From the NCBI GenBank assembly GCA_026184775.1, contig JANCYW010000014.1, positions 186,001-250,000 on the forward strand: DNA of 64,000 nt, read 5' to 3'. The number at the start of each line of letters is the position of its first letter. The first letter of the stretch is position 1. The stretch is from Cyanidium caldarium. Its lineage: Eukaryota; Rhodophyta; Bangiophyceae; Cyanidiales; Cyanidiaceae. Shown one piece after another: positions 1 through 7,340 of this stretch. Position numbers and translations under genes: made by a program. Under the pieces are notes generated by a model that searched no databases, was not told the origin of the DNA, and saw nothing but the letters and a program-made list of their open reading frames with translations.

Positions 1-922
1 GGCTGGCGACGACGAATCCCGCTGTGAGGTGTTTCAACGGCGGGTGCGCTCGGCGGACGACATTCTCGAAGCGGTCGCACGCACCCGTCCACCGTCCGCG
101 ACTGCCGCCGCCCTGGAACGCCTGGCGGTGATCGGCCTGCACGCTTGCGGCGACCTGACCACCTGCGCGCTGCGCACCATGGAGGCCGCCGGACACAGCC
201 GACCACAATGGGTGGTGTCGGTCGGCTGCTGTTACCATCGAGTGCCGTTGGCGCAGTCGCCTTTGGCGGATGCTGATGCCGCGTTCCCGCTATCGCAACC
301 AATGCGCCGACGGTACGCACTGACCTACGCGCCGCGAGCGCATGGCGGCGGCGCCCTGATGAATCGGAGTTCGTTGTATCTGGCGTCGGCCGATAAGCAG
401 AGCATGGGGCGTGGGAATCGCCGGCGAGCACAACAGTTTATCGTCGCCCACCACCATCGCTCGTTGTTGGAGTGCGTGTTGCACCCGAACGATGTCGCAA
501 CGCCCGCGGACGACATGTCGGAGGTGGCCTCGAAAGTGCTGCGCCGTCAACTGTTCCTGCGGGAGAGTGCGCCCGTTGACGAGGAGGACGAAGAAGAAGC
601 GGCTTTTATGAGATATGCCAGCGCTGCCTTTGACAAACTCCATCGGCGCTTCGATGCGGCCTCCGCGTCCTCCGTGTATCGACAACACGAAGCGGATGGT
701 CGACGTCGGGTGGCCGTGCTGTGGGCCCTGTCCATACAGGTGGCGCCCCTGATCGAGGCGCTGGTGCTGCTCGACCGCCTCTTCTACGCCCGCGAATGCG
801 GGTACCACGCCTCGATCACACCGCTGTTCCCAACGGCGGCGTCGCCGCGCAACCAGGCGCTCATCGCGGTGCATCCGTCGGCGAACATGAAGGAGGGAGC
901 GTGGTGCCCACAACAACAGTGA
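1..922 (+). CDS. METTL25/RRNAD1-like methyltransferase, 5' part outside window
   Basis: The frame is open from base 2 at the left edge, so the N-terminus is missing; GTG at 29 is only the first start-like codon inside. The visible part has the hallmark of the METTL25/RRNAD1 family: a GLHACGDLT strand-loop followed about 30 residues later by SVGCCYH, then an FPLSQ segment. Near the C-terminus LLDRLFYARECGY and then SPRNQALIA resemble the end of the same family. Members are class I SAM-dependent methyltransferases; the exact substrate is poorly settled for most of them. An acidic stretch (EEDEEE) sits mid-protein. The stop is only 42 bp from the end of the convergent phytol kinase gene. The family call is firm; the function is not known. 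Confidence 0.8.
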   Translation, partial: AGDDESRCEVFQRRVRSADDILEAVARTRPPSATAAALERLAVIGLHACGDLTTCALRTMEAAGHSRPQWVVSVGCCYHRVPLAQSPLADADAAFPLSQPMRRRYALTYAPRAHGGGALMNRSSLYLASADKQSMGRGNRRRAQQFIVAHHHRSLLECVLHPNDVATPADDMSEVASKVLRRQLFLRESAPVDEEDEEEAAFMRYASAAFDKLHRRFDAASASSVYRQHEADGRRRVAVLWALSIQVAPLIEALVLLDRLFYARECGYHASITPLFPTAASPRNQALIAVHPSANMKEGAWCPQQQ

Positions 923-964
923 GGTGAGACGATGAGGGATCCCCGGCATATCGTCGAAGGCGCA

Positions 965-1987
965 TCACGCGCCACTCGGGAAAAGCAACATGCCGATGAG
1001 GCAGGCGGCCAGCGGCACGGTGATGTTGTCATCGCCGGGCGCCAGCAGTTCCACCGCCGCACACGCCAACGTCAGCCACCCGATCGGCAGGGCGGCTTGC
1101 GCGACGGTGACCTGCACACAACCGCACGCGTGGAAAAAGGCGACGTATGCGCACGACACCACGAACGCGCTGACGATAAACGCCAGCGTGCCGCCGACGG
1201 TCTTTTGCGGGGCGTCCACGCCACCGATGCGAAACGGCCACCGCCAGGTGCGCCAGCGCCGACCCACCACATCCGCCAGCCCGTCGCCCACACACAACTG
1301 GATCAGCGCGAGGATGCCTATCGGCGACGGTCCGCGCCAGAAGAGAAATGTGCAAAAAGTCACCGCGATGCAGTAGTACAGCGGACCTTGGAGTGCTTCC
1401 CGACGGTCGCCGGTGATCAGCGGCGACGCGGCGCGGTCGCCCGGGTGGGAAGCGCCATCGGCGTGCTTGCGCAGCGCGGCTTTCTGTCGCGCCAGCGCGT
1501 TCACCAGCGTGTCGGTGGACAGGCCGGTGCCGGCCAGCACTAGTCGAATCGCTAAAATGGCCGGCACCGCCGTGGCCAGTCCGCGCGGGCTCAACACCAG
1601 TTCGAGGATCCGTTCGGGCACGTTGAACCCGGCCCGGGAGGCTGCATACATGGGAATGGTCGGATCGGGCGAGAAGAGCGGCCACGTGAGCATGAACAGC
1701 GGCACACTGGTGGTGTGCACCATCTTACGGGACAGCGTCGGTGCGATGAGTTGCCGGTTGGCCAGCACATCCCATACCTTCAACCAGGCGTACGACGCGG
1801 CCAGAGCGAACAGCGCCACCAAGACATCGCGGGTGACGATGGCCGCCGTGCGACTGCTGGCGGCAGCGGCAGCGGCAGCCGCGAGCGCCAGTGGGGGGTA
1901 TGCGAGAGTCCCGACACTGGCGGCGACCGCTGTTGCCAACACACGGGCCAGAACGGGAAGAGGAGGTGGGCGTGGTGAGCGTGGCAT
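965..1987 (-). CDS. Phytol/polyprenol kinase, VTE5-like, plastid
   Basis: A multi-helix membrane protein of the phosphatidate cytidylyltransferase/dolichol kinase superfamily, closest by motif to plant phytol kinase VTE5 and farnesol kinase, which phosphorylate the chlorophyll-derived phytol used for tocopherol. Diagnostic blocks are LSRKMVHTTSVPLFMLTWPLFS (read here as residues about 75-95) and, in the C-terminal half, GDGLADVVGRRW then PQKTVGGTLAF, the conserved CTP-kinase core. I chose ATG at 1987 (340 residues, close to the roughly 300 of VTE5). It starts MPRSPRPPPLP with an Ala-rich, non-acidic leader that suits plastid import. The frame stays open upstream to 2551, but that stretch is Arg-rich and looks non-coding. 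Head-to-head with the next gene across about 0.7 kb. Confidence 0.78.
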   Translation of the reverse strand: MPRSPRPPPLPVLARVLATAVAASVGTLAYPPLALAAAAAAAASSRTAAIVTRDVLVALFALAASYAWLKVWDVLANRQLIAPTLSRKMVHTTSVPLFMLTWPLFSPDPTIPMYAASRAGFNVPERILELVLSPRGLATAVPAILAIRLVLAGTGLSTDTLVNALARQKAALRKHADGASHPGDRAASPLITGDRREALQGPLYYCIAVTFCTFLFWRGPSPIGILALIQLCVGDGLADVVGRRWRTWRWPFRIGGVDAPQKTVGGTLAFIVSAFVVSCAYVAFFHACGCVQVTVAQAALPIGWLTLACAAVELLAPGDDNITVPLAACLIGMLLFPSGA

Positions 1988-2703
1988 CTTCTCCGTGGGA
2001 TGTTCTCGTCTTCGTTGTGGACGCGTCGTGCATTGGGCAACGTCGTCGGGCGCTTTGGCATCGAGGGGCGCGTCGCTGGTGAACCGTCCGGGTCGCCACC
2101 CGCAGCCGTGCAACCATATCCAAGTGCTGCGGAAATCGCACGAGGAGAATCGAGCGTCAGCAACAAACGTTCGTTCGTCGCGGACCTCATCAAGTCTGTG
2201 TCTCGCACGTCGTTGGAGAGGAACTCGTGGACCGAGTCGATAACGCCTCGACCCACGACAGCCGGCACCCCGACGGCAGCGGCAACTCGCCTCTCTTACC
2301 ACCCCGATTGGGGGCACCGCAAATGCCGCCGCTGCCGCCCTCATCCTCCCTATTCCGCCCCCAGCAACGGCATCGCCCGGGTTGCATTCGTTCCCAAAGG
2401 CCATGACTGGCTCGACACTCGACGAGAGCGCGGCCAGAGCAGCACGCGGACGCAACGCGCAACTCCACGGCTTGCCGCGGGTGTCGTCGTCCTCGGGTTC
2501 AGGCACTGCCCCAGAACGACGATTCCTCATCAGAATGACCTTCTTTTTCAATCCCTTAACCGCGCGGCAAGTTCCCTTGCGTTTCCTTTTGCGAGTGCGC
2601 GCGCGCTGGGCGACCTTTCAAACGTGTCGCGGTTGTCGCGCAGGCGTTGCCTACCGGTGCGGCGGCGCCGCACCCCCGTTCAGACTCTCGTTCGTTGACG
2701 CGA
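1988..2703. promoter_or_regulatory. Divergent intergenic region, no gene seen
   Basis: About 0.7 kb between two divergent genes. Several open frames cross it on both strands (for example 2000-2698 plus, 1780-2268 minus), but they are Arg/Pro/Ser-rich with no recognisable motif, as expected from GC-rich DNA. Presumably it holds both 5' UTRs and promoters. I see no TATA box I would defend. Confidence 0.4.
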
Positions 2704-3900
2704 ATGACGCGGCGGTACGCGTTTCACAAGCGGCTGGCAAAGGGCAGTGGTCAGGGTGCTGCTGCGGCGGGCAAGACGAGCGAGGCAGCGCCTGGGGTGC
2801 CCTCCGTCAGCGCGTTCGATGAGGTGCGCCCGCTCAACTTGAACGAGGCGGCAGCGACGGAGAAGACCACGTCTGGGCATCCGTCGGCATCGGGGAGTAA
2901 GAAACGATCGTGGCGGAGAAAGGCAGGTGCGACAGCAACGACCGAGGCCGTGGTCGCCACCGTCAAGAGGGGCGCGCGGCAACCCACGACCCGTCAGGCG
3001 CCGAGGGCGTCGGCAGCCACCAAAAGCAAGCTCAAGGCCAGTGCACCGATCAAGGCGGCGACTCCGAAGAGGCGGCCGGCACCGCAAGCGTCCGCCGCAG
3101 AGGACGGACCGCAGACGGACGCGACGACAACCGCAGCGACAGCGGCGGCGGCGCCCGAGACCCGCAGCGAAGCCAAGACCGCCGCGCAACATTCCCGAGC
3201 GGCCGACCAAAAACGCCCGTCACCCTGGCTAGATCGGCCGACCGCACCCACCACCAAAGCGGTCATCGACGCCACGGCACCTCCTCTGCGGCCGCCGCAA
3301 CGCACCGCCCCATCAACATCACCCGCCCGAATCGTCGCGGCGCCACCGCCGCCAGCGCCAGCAACGCGCCGGCTTCCGTCCCAACGAATGCGTGAGGTGG
3401 AGGAGGCCATGCGCGCTAGCGACTCCGAGGACGAGGAGGCGCTGCTGCTGCCGTCGTCGCAAGAGCGAGCGCTGTCGCCCGCCGCCTCGGACTACTATTC
3501 GCGCACACGACTGGGCGATATTCACTTTTCCAGCCAGTGGCAACTGTTCTACGACCACGACAAGCACATCTTTTACCCGGTGCACCTCAAGATGCACGAT
3601 GCCGAGACCGACCCGGAAATGCTCGAGTACTGCATGTCGAGCGATGAGCGATTGCAGGGCGACTTGCGCCGGATGATCGTCAGCGTGTGCCGTCTGCCGG
3701 TGGTACCGCCGCGGGTGCTGGAGACCAAGCGCGTGCTGGTGGAGAACGTGCTCGATCGCAAGGACAAGTACAACGGCCTGCTGGCGGGCAAGTACGAGTT
3801 GTGGCGGCAGGGCACGCGCATACCCATGTCGCGATACTGGTACACCTTTAAGGTGATGCTGAATCCGCGGTATTCACAGGCACATGGCGTTGGGCTCTAG
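2704..3900 (+). CDS. Unknown protein: basic low-complexity N-terminus, conserved-looking C-terminus
   Basis: A 398-residue protein starting MTRRYAFHKRLAKG; an in-frame codon at 2647 is possible but its extra residues look like leader noise. Residues roughly 60-230 are Lys/Ala/Thr/Pro-rich and low complexity, like histone H1 or other nuclear tails, and are followed by a short acidic run (SDSEDEE). The last 135 residues are quite different: ordered, rich in aromatic and charged residues (FSSQWQLFYDHDKHIFYPVH, then RIPMSRYWYTFKVMLNPRY near the end) with no low complexity. This looks like a true folded domain, but I do not recognise the family. A nuclear, nucleic-acid-binding role would suit the tail and is only a guess. 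Its stop lies 65 bp from the convergent cytidine deaminase stop. Confidence 0.7.
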   Translation: MTRRYAFHKRLAKGSGQGAAAAGKTSEAAPGVPSVSAFDEVRPLNLNEAAATEKTTSGHPSASGSKKRSWRRKAGATATTEAVVATVKRGARQPTTRQAPRASAATKSKLKASAPIKAATPKRRPAPQASAAEDGPQTDATTTAATAAAAPETRSEAKTAAQHSRAADQKRPSPWLDRPTAPTTKAVIDATAPPLRPPQRTAPSTSPARIVAAPPPPAPATRRLPSQRMREVEEAMRASDSEDEEALLLPSSQERALSPAASDYYSRTRLGDIHFSSQWQLFYDHDKHIFYPVHLKMHDAETDPEMLEYCMSSDERLQGDLRRMIVSVCRLPVVPPRVLETKRVLVENVLDRKDKYNGLLAGKYELWRQGTRIPMSRYWYTFKVMLNPRYSQAHGVGL

Positions 3901-3965
3901 ACTGGGGTGCACGACCTCAGTTGGCGGTGGACCGAGCATGGACGCGCCGCGCCCCGTTCAGAAAA

Positions 3966-4508
3966 TCATCGACTCGTCCCCGCTGTGTCCTCCGCCCCCA
4001 GTTGCGGCGCGGCAAAGGCGTGCGGCAACGTGTCCGCCAGCCGCGTTACGAGCACCTCGTACGCCTCCCATGCGCACAGGGGACCGGATGGCGGCCGCGC
4101 TCCCTCTCCGTGATGATCGGCGGACGTGCTCGCCTCTCTCACCAACAGCAACTCCGCATCGGGTGCGGCGTGCTCCACCAGCACTTGCCGACACGCTCCG
4201 CACGGATAACAAAACTCGCGCAGTACGCCGTGAGCGTTGGCGGCCACCACCGCCACCCGCTCCAATCGGCTGCCCGGCGCGGTCGCTCCGACTGGCGGTC
4301 GGCTAGCGTGCCAGTGTCCGACGGCCACTCGCTCAGCACACACGCTCAGACCGTACGACGCACTCTCCACGTTGCACCCGCCGTATACCGATCCCTCCCC
4401 GTCCATCACCGATGCGCCCACCCGAAAGCGACTGTACGGAGCGTACGCCCGAGTCCGTTGCTCCAACGCTGCTCGCACCAGTCGTGTCTGGGGATCGGAG
4501 AGAGACAT
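3966..4508 (-). CDS. Cytidine deaminase
   Basis: Zinc hydrolase that deaminates cytidine and deoxycytidine to uridine in pyrimidine salvage. The protein (180 residues) begins MSLSDPQTRLVRAAL and carries the full signature: YAPYSRFRVGA, then NVESASYGLSVCAERVA, giving the first Cys ligand and the catalytic Glu, and PCGACRQVL with the other two Cys ligands. The length is a little above the usual 130-150, with the extra residues at the C-terminus after LLLVRE. No targeting peptide is evident. Divergent from the pyrophosphatase gene. Confidence 0.92.
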   Translation of the reverse strand: MSLSDPQTRLVRAALEQRTRAYAPYSRFRVGASVMDGEGSVYGGCNVESASYGLSVCAERVAVGHWHASRPPVGATAPGSRLERVAVVAANAHGVLREFCYPCGACRQVLVEHAAPDAELLLVREASTSADHHGEGARPPSGPLCAWEAYEVLVTRLADTLPHAFAAPQLGAEDTAGTSR

Positions 4509-4795
4509 CCAGAGTGAATTATCTCCACTGAAATGGTCTGTTATGAGAGTCTATGCGATGCACCCATTCCCCCTCCAGGCCAAGCAGGTCGCTGTTCATT
4601 TTCGGCCCCCTCCATCGCGAACCTCCTCCGAGGGAGCGCGCGCACGGCCCCCATTCCGCGACGGTCCCTCCCGCCGGACGCGCCCGGCGGTCCGTCCACG
4701 GCGTTCGGCCCTGCACGCTCGGACGCCCGTGTCTCCATCGCTGCAACCGCGCTCGCGCTCCAAGGCAACCGTCTACACCTGCATTTTCTCCCAAG

Positions 4796-5785
4796 ATGCA
4801 CTCTGGGCCATCTCTGGACACGTCGCTGGCGTTTGGCGTCTCCGTCGGACCCGTTTGGGCGGCGCGAGCAGCCCGCGCGGTGCGCACTTCACCGCGGACC
4901 GCTCTCTTCCGGCGGGCGCGCCGCATCCACCTTCCCGTGCAGCCGCGCTCGTTCCCGCCATCCACTCGACCGCCCTTTTCTACGCGACTGGGTGCGGCGC
5001 GGCTGCACTGTGCGTGGCAGGCGCCGGCGGTACAGGCCGAGTGGGTCGGCCGGGAGCAGACGCACCAGTTCCGCATCTACTTTCGGACGGCCGACGAGAA
5101 CCGCGGCGGGATGAACGACGCGGAGGACGCCGCCGGGCGCATATCGCCGTGGCACGACATTGCCCTCTTCGCCGACGAGAGCCAACTGCTGCTGAACTAC
5201 GTCAACGAGATACCCAAGGGCACCACCGCGAAGATGGAGATCGCCACCGGCGAAAAGTGGAACCCGCTGAAGCAGGACATCAAGAACGGCCAGCTGCGGC
5301 ACTACGCGTATGGCCCGTCGTTGGTCAATTACGGCGCGCTGCCGCAGACCTGGGAGGACCCGGCGGTGCTCAACCCGGACACGCAGTGCGGGGGCGACAA
5401 CGACCCGGTGGACGTGATTGAGATCGGCTCGGAGACGTTGCCGATGGGCGCAGTGGTGTCGGTGAAACCGATCGGCATGCTGGCACTGATCGACGGCGGC
5501 GAGACCGACTGGAAGTTGTTGGCCATCCGGGCGGACGATCCGCGGGCCAAGGCGATGCGCTCGGTGGCCGACATGGAGCGCCACTTTCCCGGCCTGTTGC
5601 ATCAGGTGCGCGATTGGTTCCGCCTTTATAAGACCGCCGAGGGCAAGGCCGAGAACACCTACGGCTTCCATGGCGAGGCGCTGGATGTGCAGATGGCCAT
5701 GCGCATCGTGCGGGAGACGCACGAGAGCTGGCGGCGACTGAAATCCGGTGAACGGCGTAACGAGGAGGCGCTTGCTCTGGAATAA
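4796..5785 (+). CDS. Soluble inorganic pyrophosphatase (family I), probably organellar
   Basis: Hydrolyses pyrophosphate to two phosphates, pulling biosynthetic reactions forward. The core has the family I signature DNDPVDVIEIG at about residues 201-211, with KWNPLKQDIKNGQLRHYAYG before it and GETDWKLLAI after it. I start at ATG 4796 (329 residues). This gives a 75-residue leader rich in Ser, Arg, Pro and Ala before HQFRIYF, typical of a plastid or mitochondrial transit peptide. The frame is open upstream to 4553, so a longer leader cannot be excluded. Convergent with the aminopropyltransferase gene, 86 bp between stops. Confidence 0.92.
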   Translation: MHSGPSLDTSLAFGVSVGPVWAARAARAVRTSPRTALFRRARRIHLPVQPRSFPPSTRPPFSTRLGAARLHCAWQAPAVQAEWVGREQTHQFRIYFRTADENRGGMNDAEDAAGRISPWHDIALFADESQLLLNYVNEIPKGTTAKMEIATGEKWNPLKQDIKNGQLRHYAYGPSLVNYGALPQTWEDPAVLNPDTQCGGDNDPVDVIEIGSETLPMGAVVSVKPIGMLALIDGGETDWKLLAIRADDPRAKAMRSVADMERHFPGLLHQVRDWFRLYKTAEGKAENTYGFHGEALDVQMAMRIVRETHESWRRLKSGERRNEEALALE

Positions 5786-5871
5786 CGGTAGGGGTAAAAC
5801 AGGAGCGAGTGCACGTGCATGTGCCGGCGACCTTGGCATCGCCCTCGACCCGCTCCGCCCTCCCTACCTCC

Positions 5872-6849
5872 CTATTCTCCTCGGTTCGCGTCCGCTTGCG
5901 CGCTACCGATGATGGTGTCCGGCGACTTGCCATCGCTGGCCAGCGTGTACACCGTGCGCTCCGCCTCGATACGCTGCCGTAACGCCTTGCTGGTGGCAAA
6001 CAGCCCCACGAACGCGATGCCATCTAGTGTCTGCAGCTTGCCGCCGGCCACATTCTCCACCAGGCGCCGGTTCACCCGCTCCACCACCTGCTCGCCGAAC
6101 GTGTCGAACGCGCGCTCGCTGGCGATGGCGAATCCCAGCGGGCTGCCAAACGTGGGCACAAACACCTCGTAGGACGACGCGTGCTGATACACGCTGCGCA
6201 GCGTGCTCACAATACGGGGGTGCATCGGCGACTCGGCCGCGCTGGTCGGACCGGCCTGCGTGACGAACACGCCCTCCGGCGTCAGCAACCGCTTCACCCG
6301 TTGGAAGAATTCGCGCGCGAAGAGCGCAAAACTCGGACCGTCCTCCAGCGGATCGGTCAAGTCGCTTACGATGACTTCGAAACGCTCCCCACAGCGGTCC
6401 ACGTACGCCCACGCATCCTCTGTGACCACCTCCACCCGAGCGTCATCCAGCGAGCCGCGGTGAATCTCTGGCAGGTGCTCGCGGCACGCGGTGACCACCT
6501 CGGCGTCGATGTCCACCACCACCACCCGCTCCACCGTCCTCCACTTGAGAAACTCGCGCGCCGCCCCGCCATCGCCGCCGCCGAGGATCAGCACTTGGCG
6601 CGGCGCACCGTGCACCAGACACGGCACGTGACACAGCGGCTCGTGGTATTGCACCTCGTCACCGCTGGTGCACTGCACTTTGCCGTCCAGCACCAGCCCG
6701 CGCCCGTACGTGCCGAAATCCACCACGGCCATGCTCTGAAATGCCGTGCGCTTGGCCAGAAAAATCTCCCGCACCCCGTGCTGGTACACATCGTACGGTG
6801 AGATGAACTCGCTTACCCAAATATCTGCCTCCACCTGCGCGCCCGGCAT
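5872..6849 (-). CDS. Aminopropyltransferase (spermidine/thermospermine synthase family)
   Basis: Transfers an aminopropyl group from decarboxylated SAM to a polyamine. Residues about 82-95 hold the glycine-rich loop LILGGGDGGAAREFLKW, followed by VVVVDIDAEVV, the acidic residue that holds the nucleoside. The catalytic loop reads DLTDPLEDGPS (about residue 161), with a GP pair and then FVTQAGP. Plant spermidine synthases carry DSSDPVGPA instead; the form seen here is closer to thermospermine synthase (ACL5) and to some bacterial and archaeal enzymes. At 325 residues it has the family's usual length. There is no targeting sequence (start MPGAQVEADIWVSEF). The substrate is unproven from sequence. 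Confidence 0.88.
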   Translation of the reverse strand: MPGAQVEADIWVSEFISPYDVYQHGVREIFLAKRTAFQSMAVVDFGTYGRGLVLDGKVQCTSGDEVQYHEPLCHVPCLVHGAPRQVLILGGGDGGAAREFLKWRTVERVVVVDIDAEVVTACREHLPEIHRGSLDDARVEVVTEDAWAYVDRCGERFEVIVSDLTDPLEDGPSFALFAREFFQRVKRLLTPEGVFVTQAGPTSAAESPMHPRIVSTLRSVYQHASSYEVFVPTFGSPLGFAIASERAFDTFGEQVVERVNRRLVENVAGGKLQTLDGIAFVGLFATSKALRQRIEAERTVYTLASDGKSPDTIIGSAQADANRGE

Positions 6850-7340
6850 TATGTTCGTCGGGCGGCGGATGACGTCGACGCGAATCGGTCACGGTAGCGG
6901 AGAGCGAGGATCGCCGTGCGCAAATCGGTGCCGGGCGTCCCGCGGTGCGTCGACGGGCGCGGCAGATGGGCAGCGGGTGCACTACAGGGAGAGAAAGAGA
7001 GGTGAGTAGGACTGGATCGTGGATATCGTATCGGGAGATACGTGTGGCCCGTGCAACACTTGTGCCTGAGGCGGAGTATGAGATGGGGAGATGGGGAGCA
7101 ACGGACGTCATTTGCTCGACACCGACCTGCACACACACACACATAGGTCGTCCTCGGCGTTTCCTCAGCAGCACGCTCTTTACGCTGCTCCGATCGGGGC
7201 CGGCAGAAGTGAGGTTCGCCGCGATTCCGGCGGGAAACGTTACGAATTTTTGCGGCAACTCGATTTCGAAGTGCGCGTTCCGGCCGAGAAGCACCGACTG
7301 CCCTTGTTCCATCGCTCATGTCCTCAACGGCCTCTGTTCT
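6850..7340. promoter_or_regulatory. Divergent intergenic region with CA microsatellite
   Basis: About 0.5 kb between the aminopropyltransferase and the helical-repeat gene. The plus frame of the next gene is open back to 6945, but the upstream residues have no domain character. It contains a CA run at about 7129-7143. No RNA gene was seen. Confidence 0.4.
7129..7143 (+). repeat. (CA)n microsatellite
   Basis: An uninterrupted CA dinucleotide run of about seven units lies about 200 bp upstream of the helical-repeat gene. A similar run in the same orientation lies just past the gene's stop. Confidence 0.85.

Noticed and set aside
2000-2698. Plus-strand ORF of 232 codons in the divergent region
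   Set aside because: Arg/Ser/Pro-rich, no motif, and covers the likely promoters of both neighbours.
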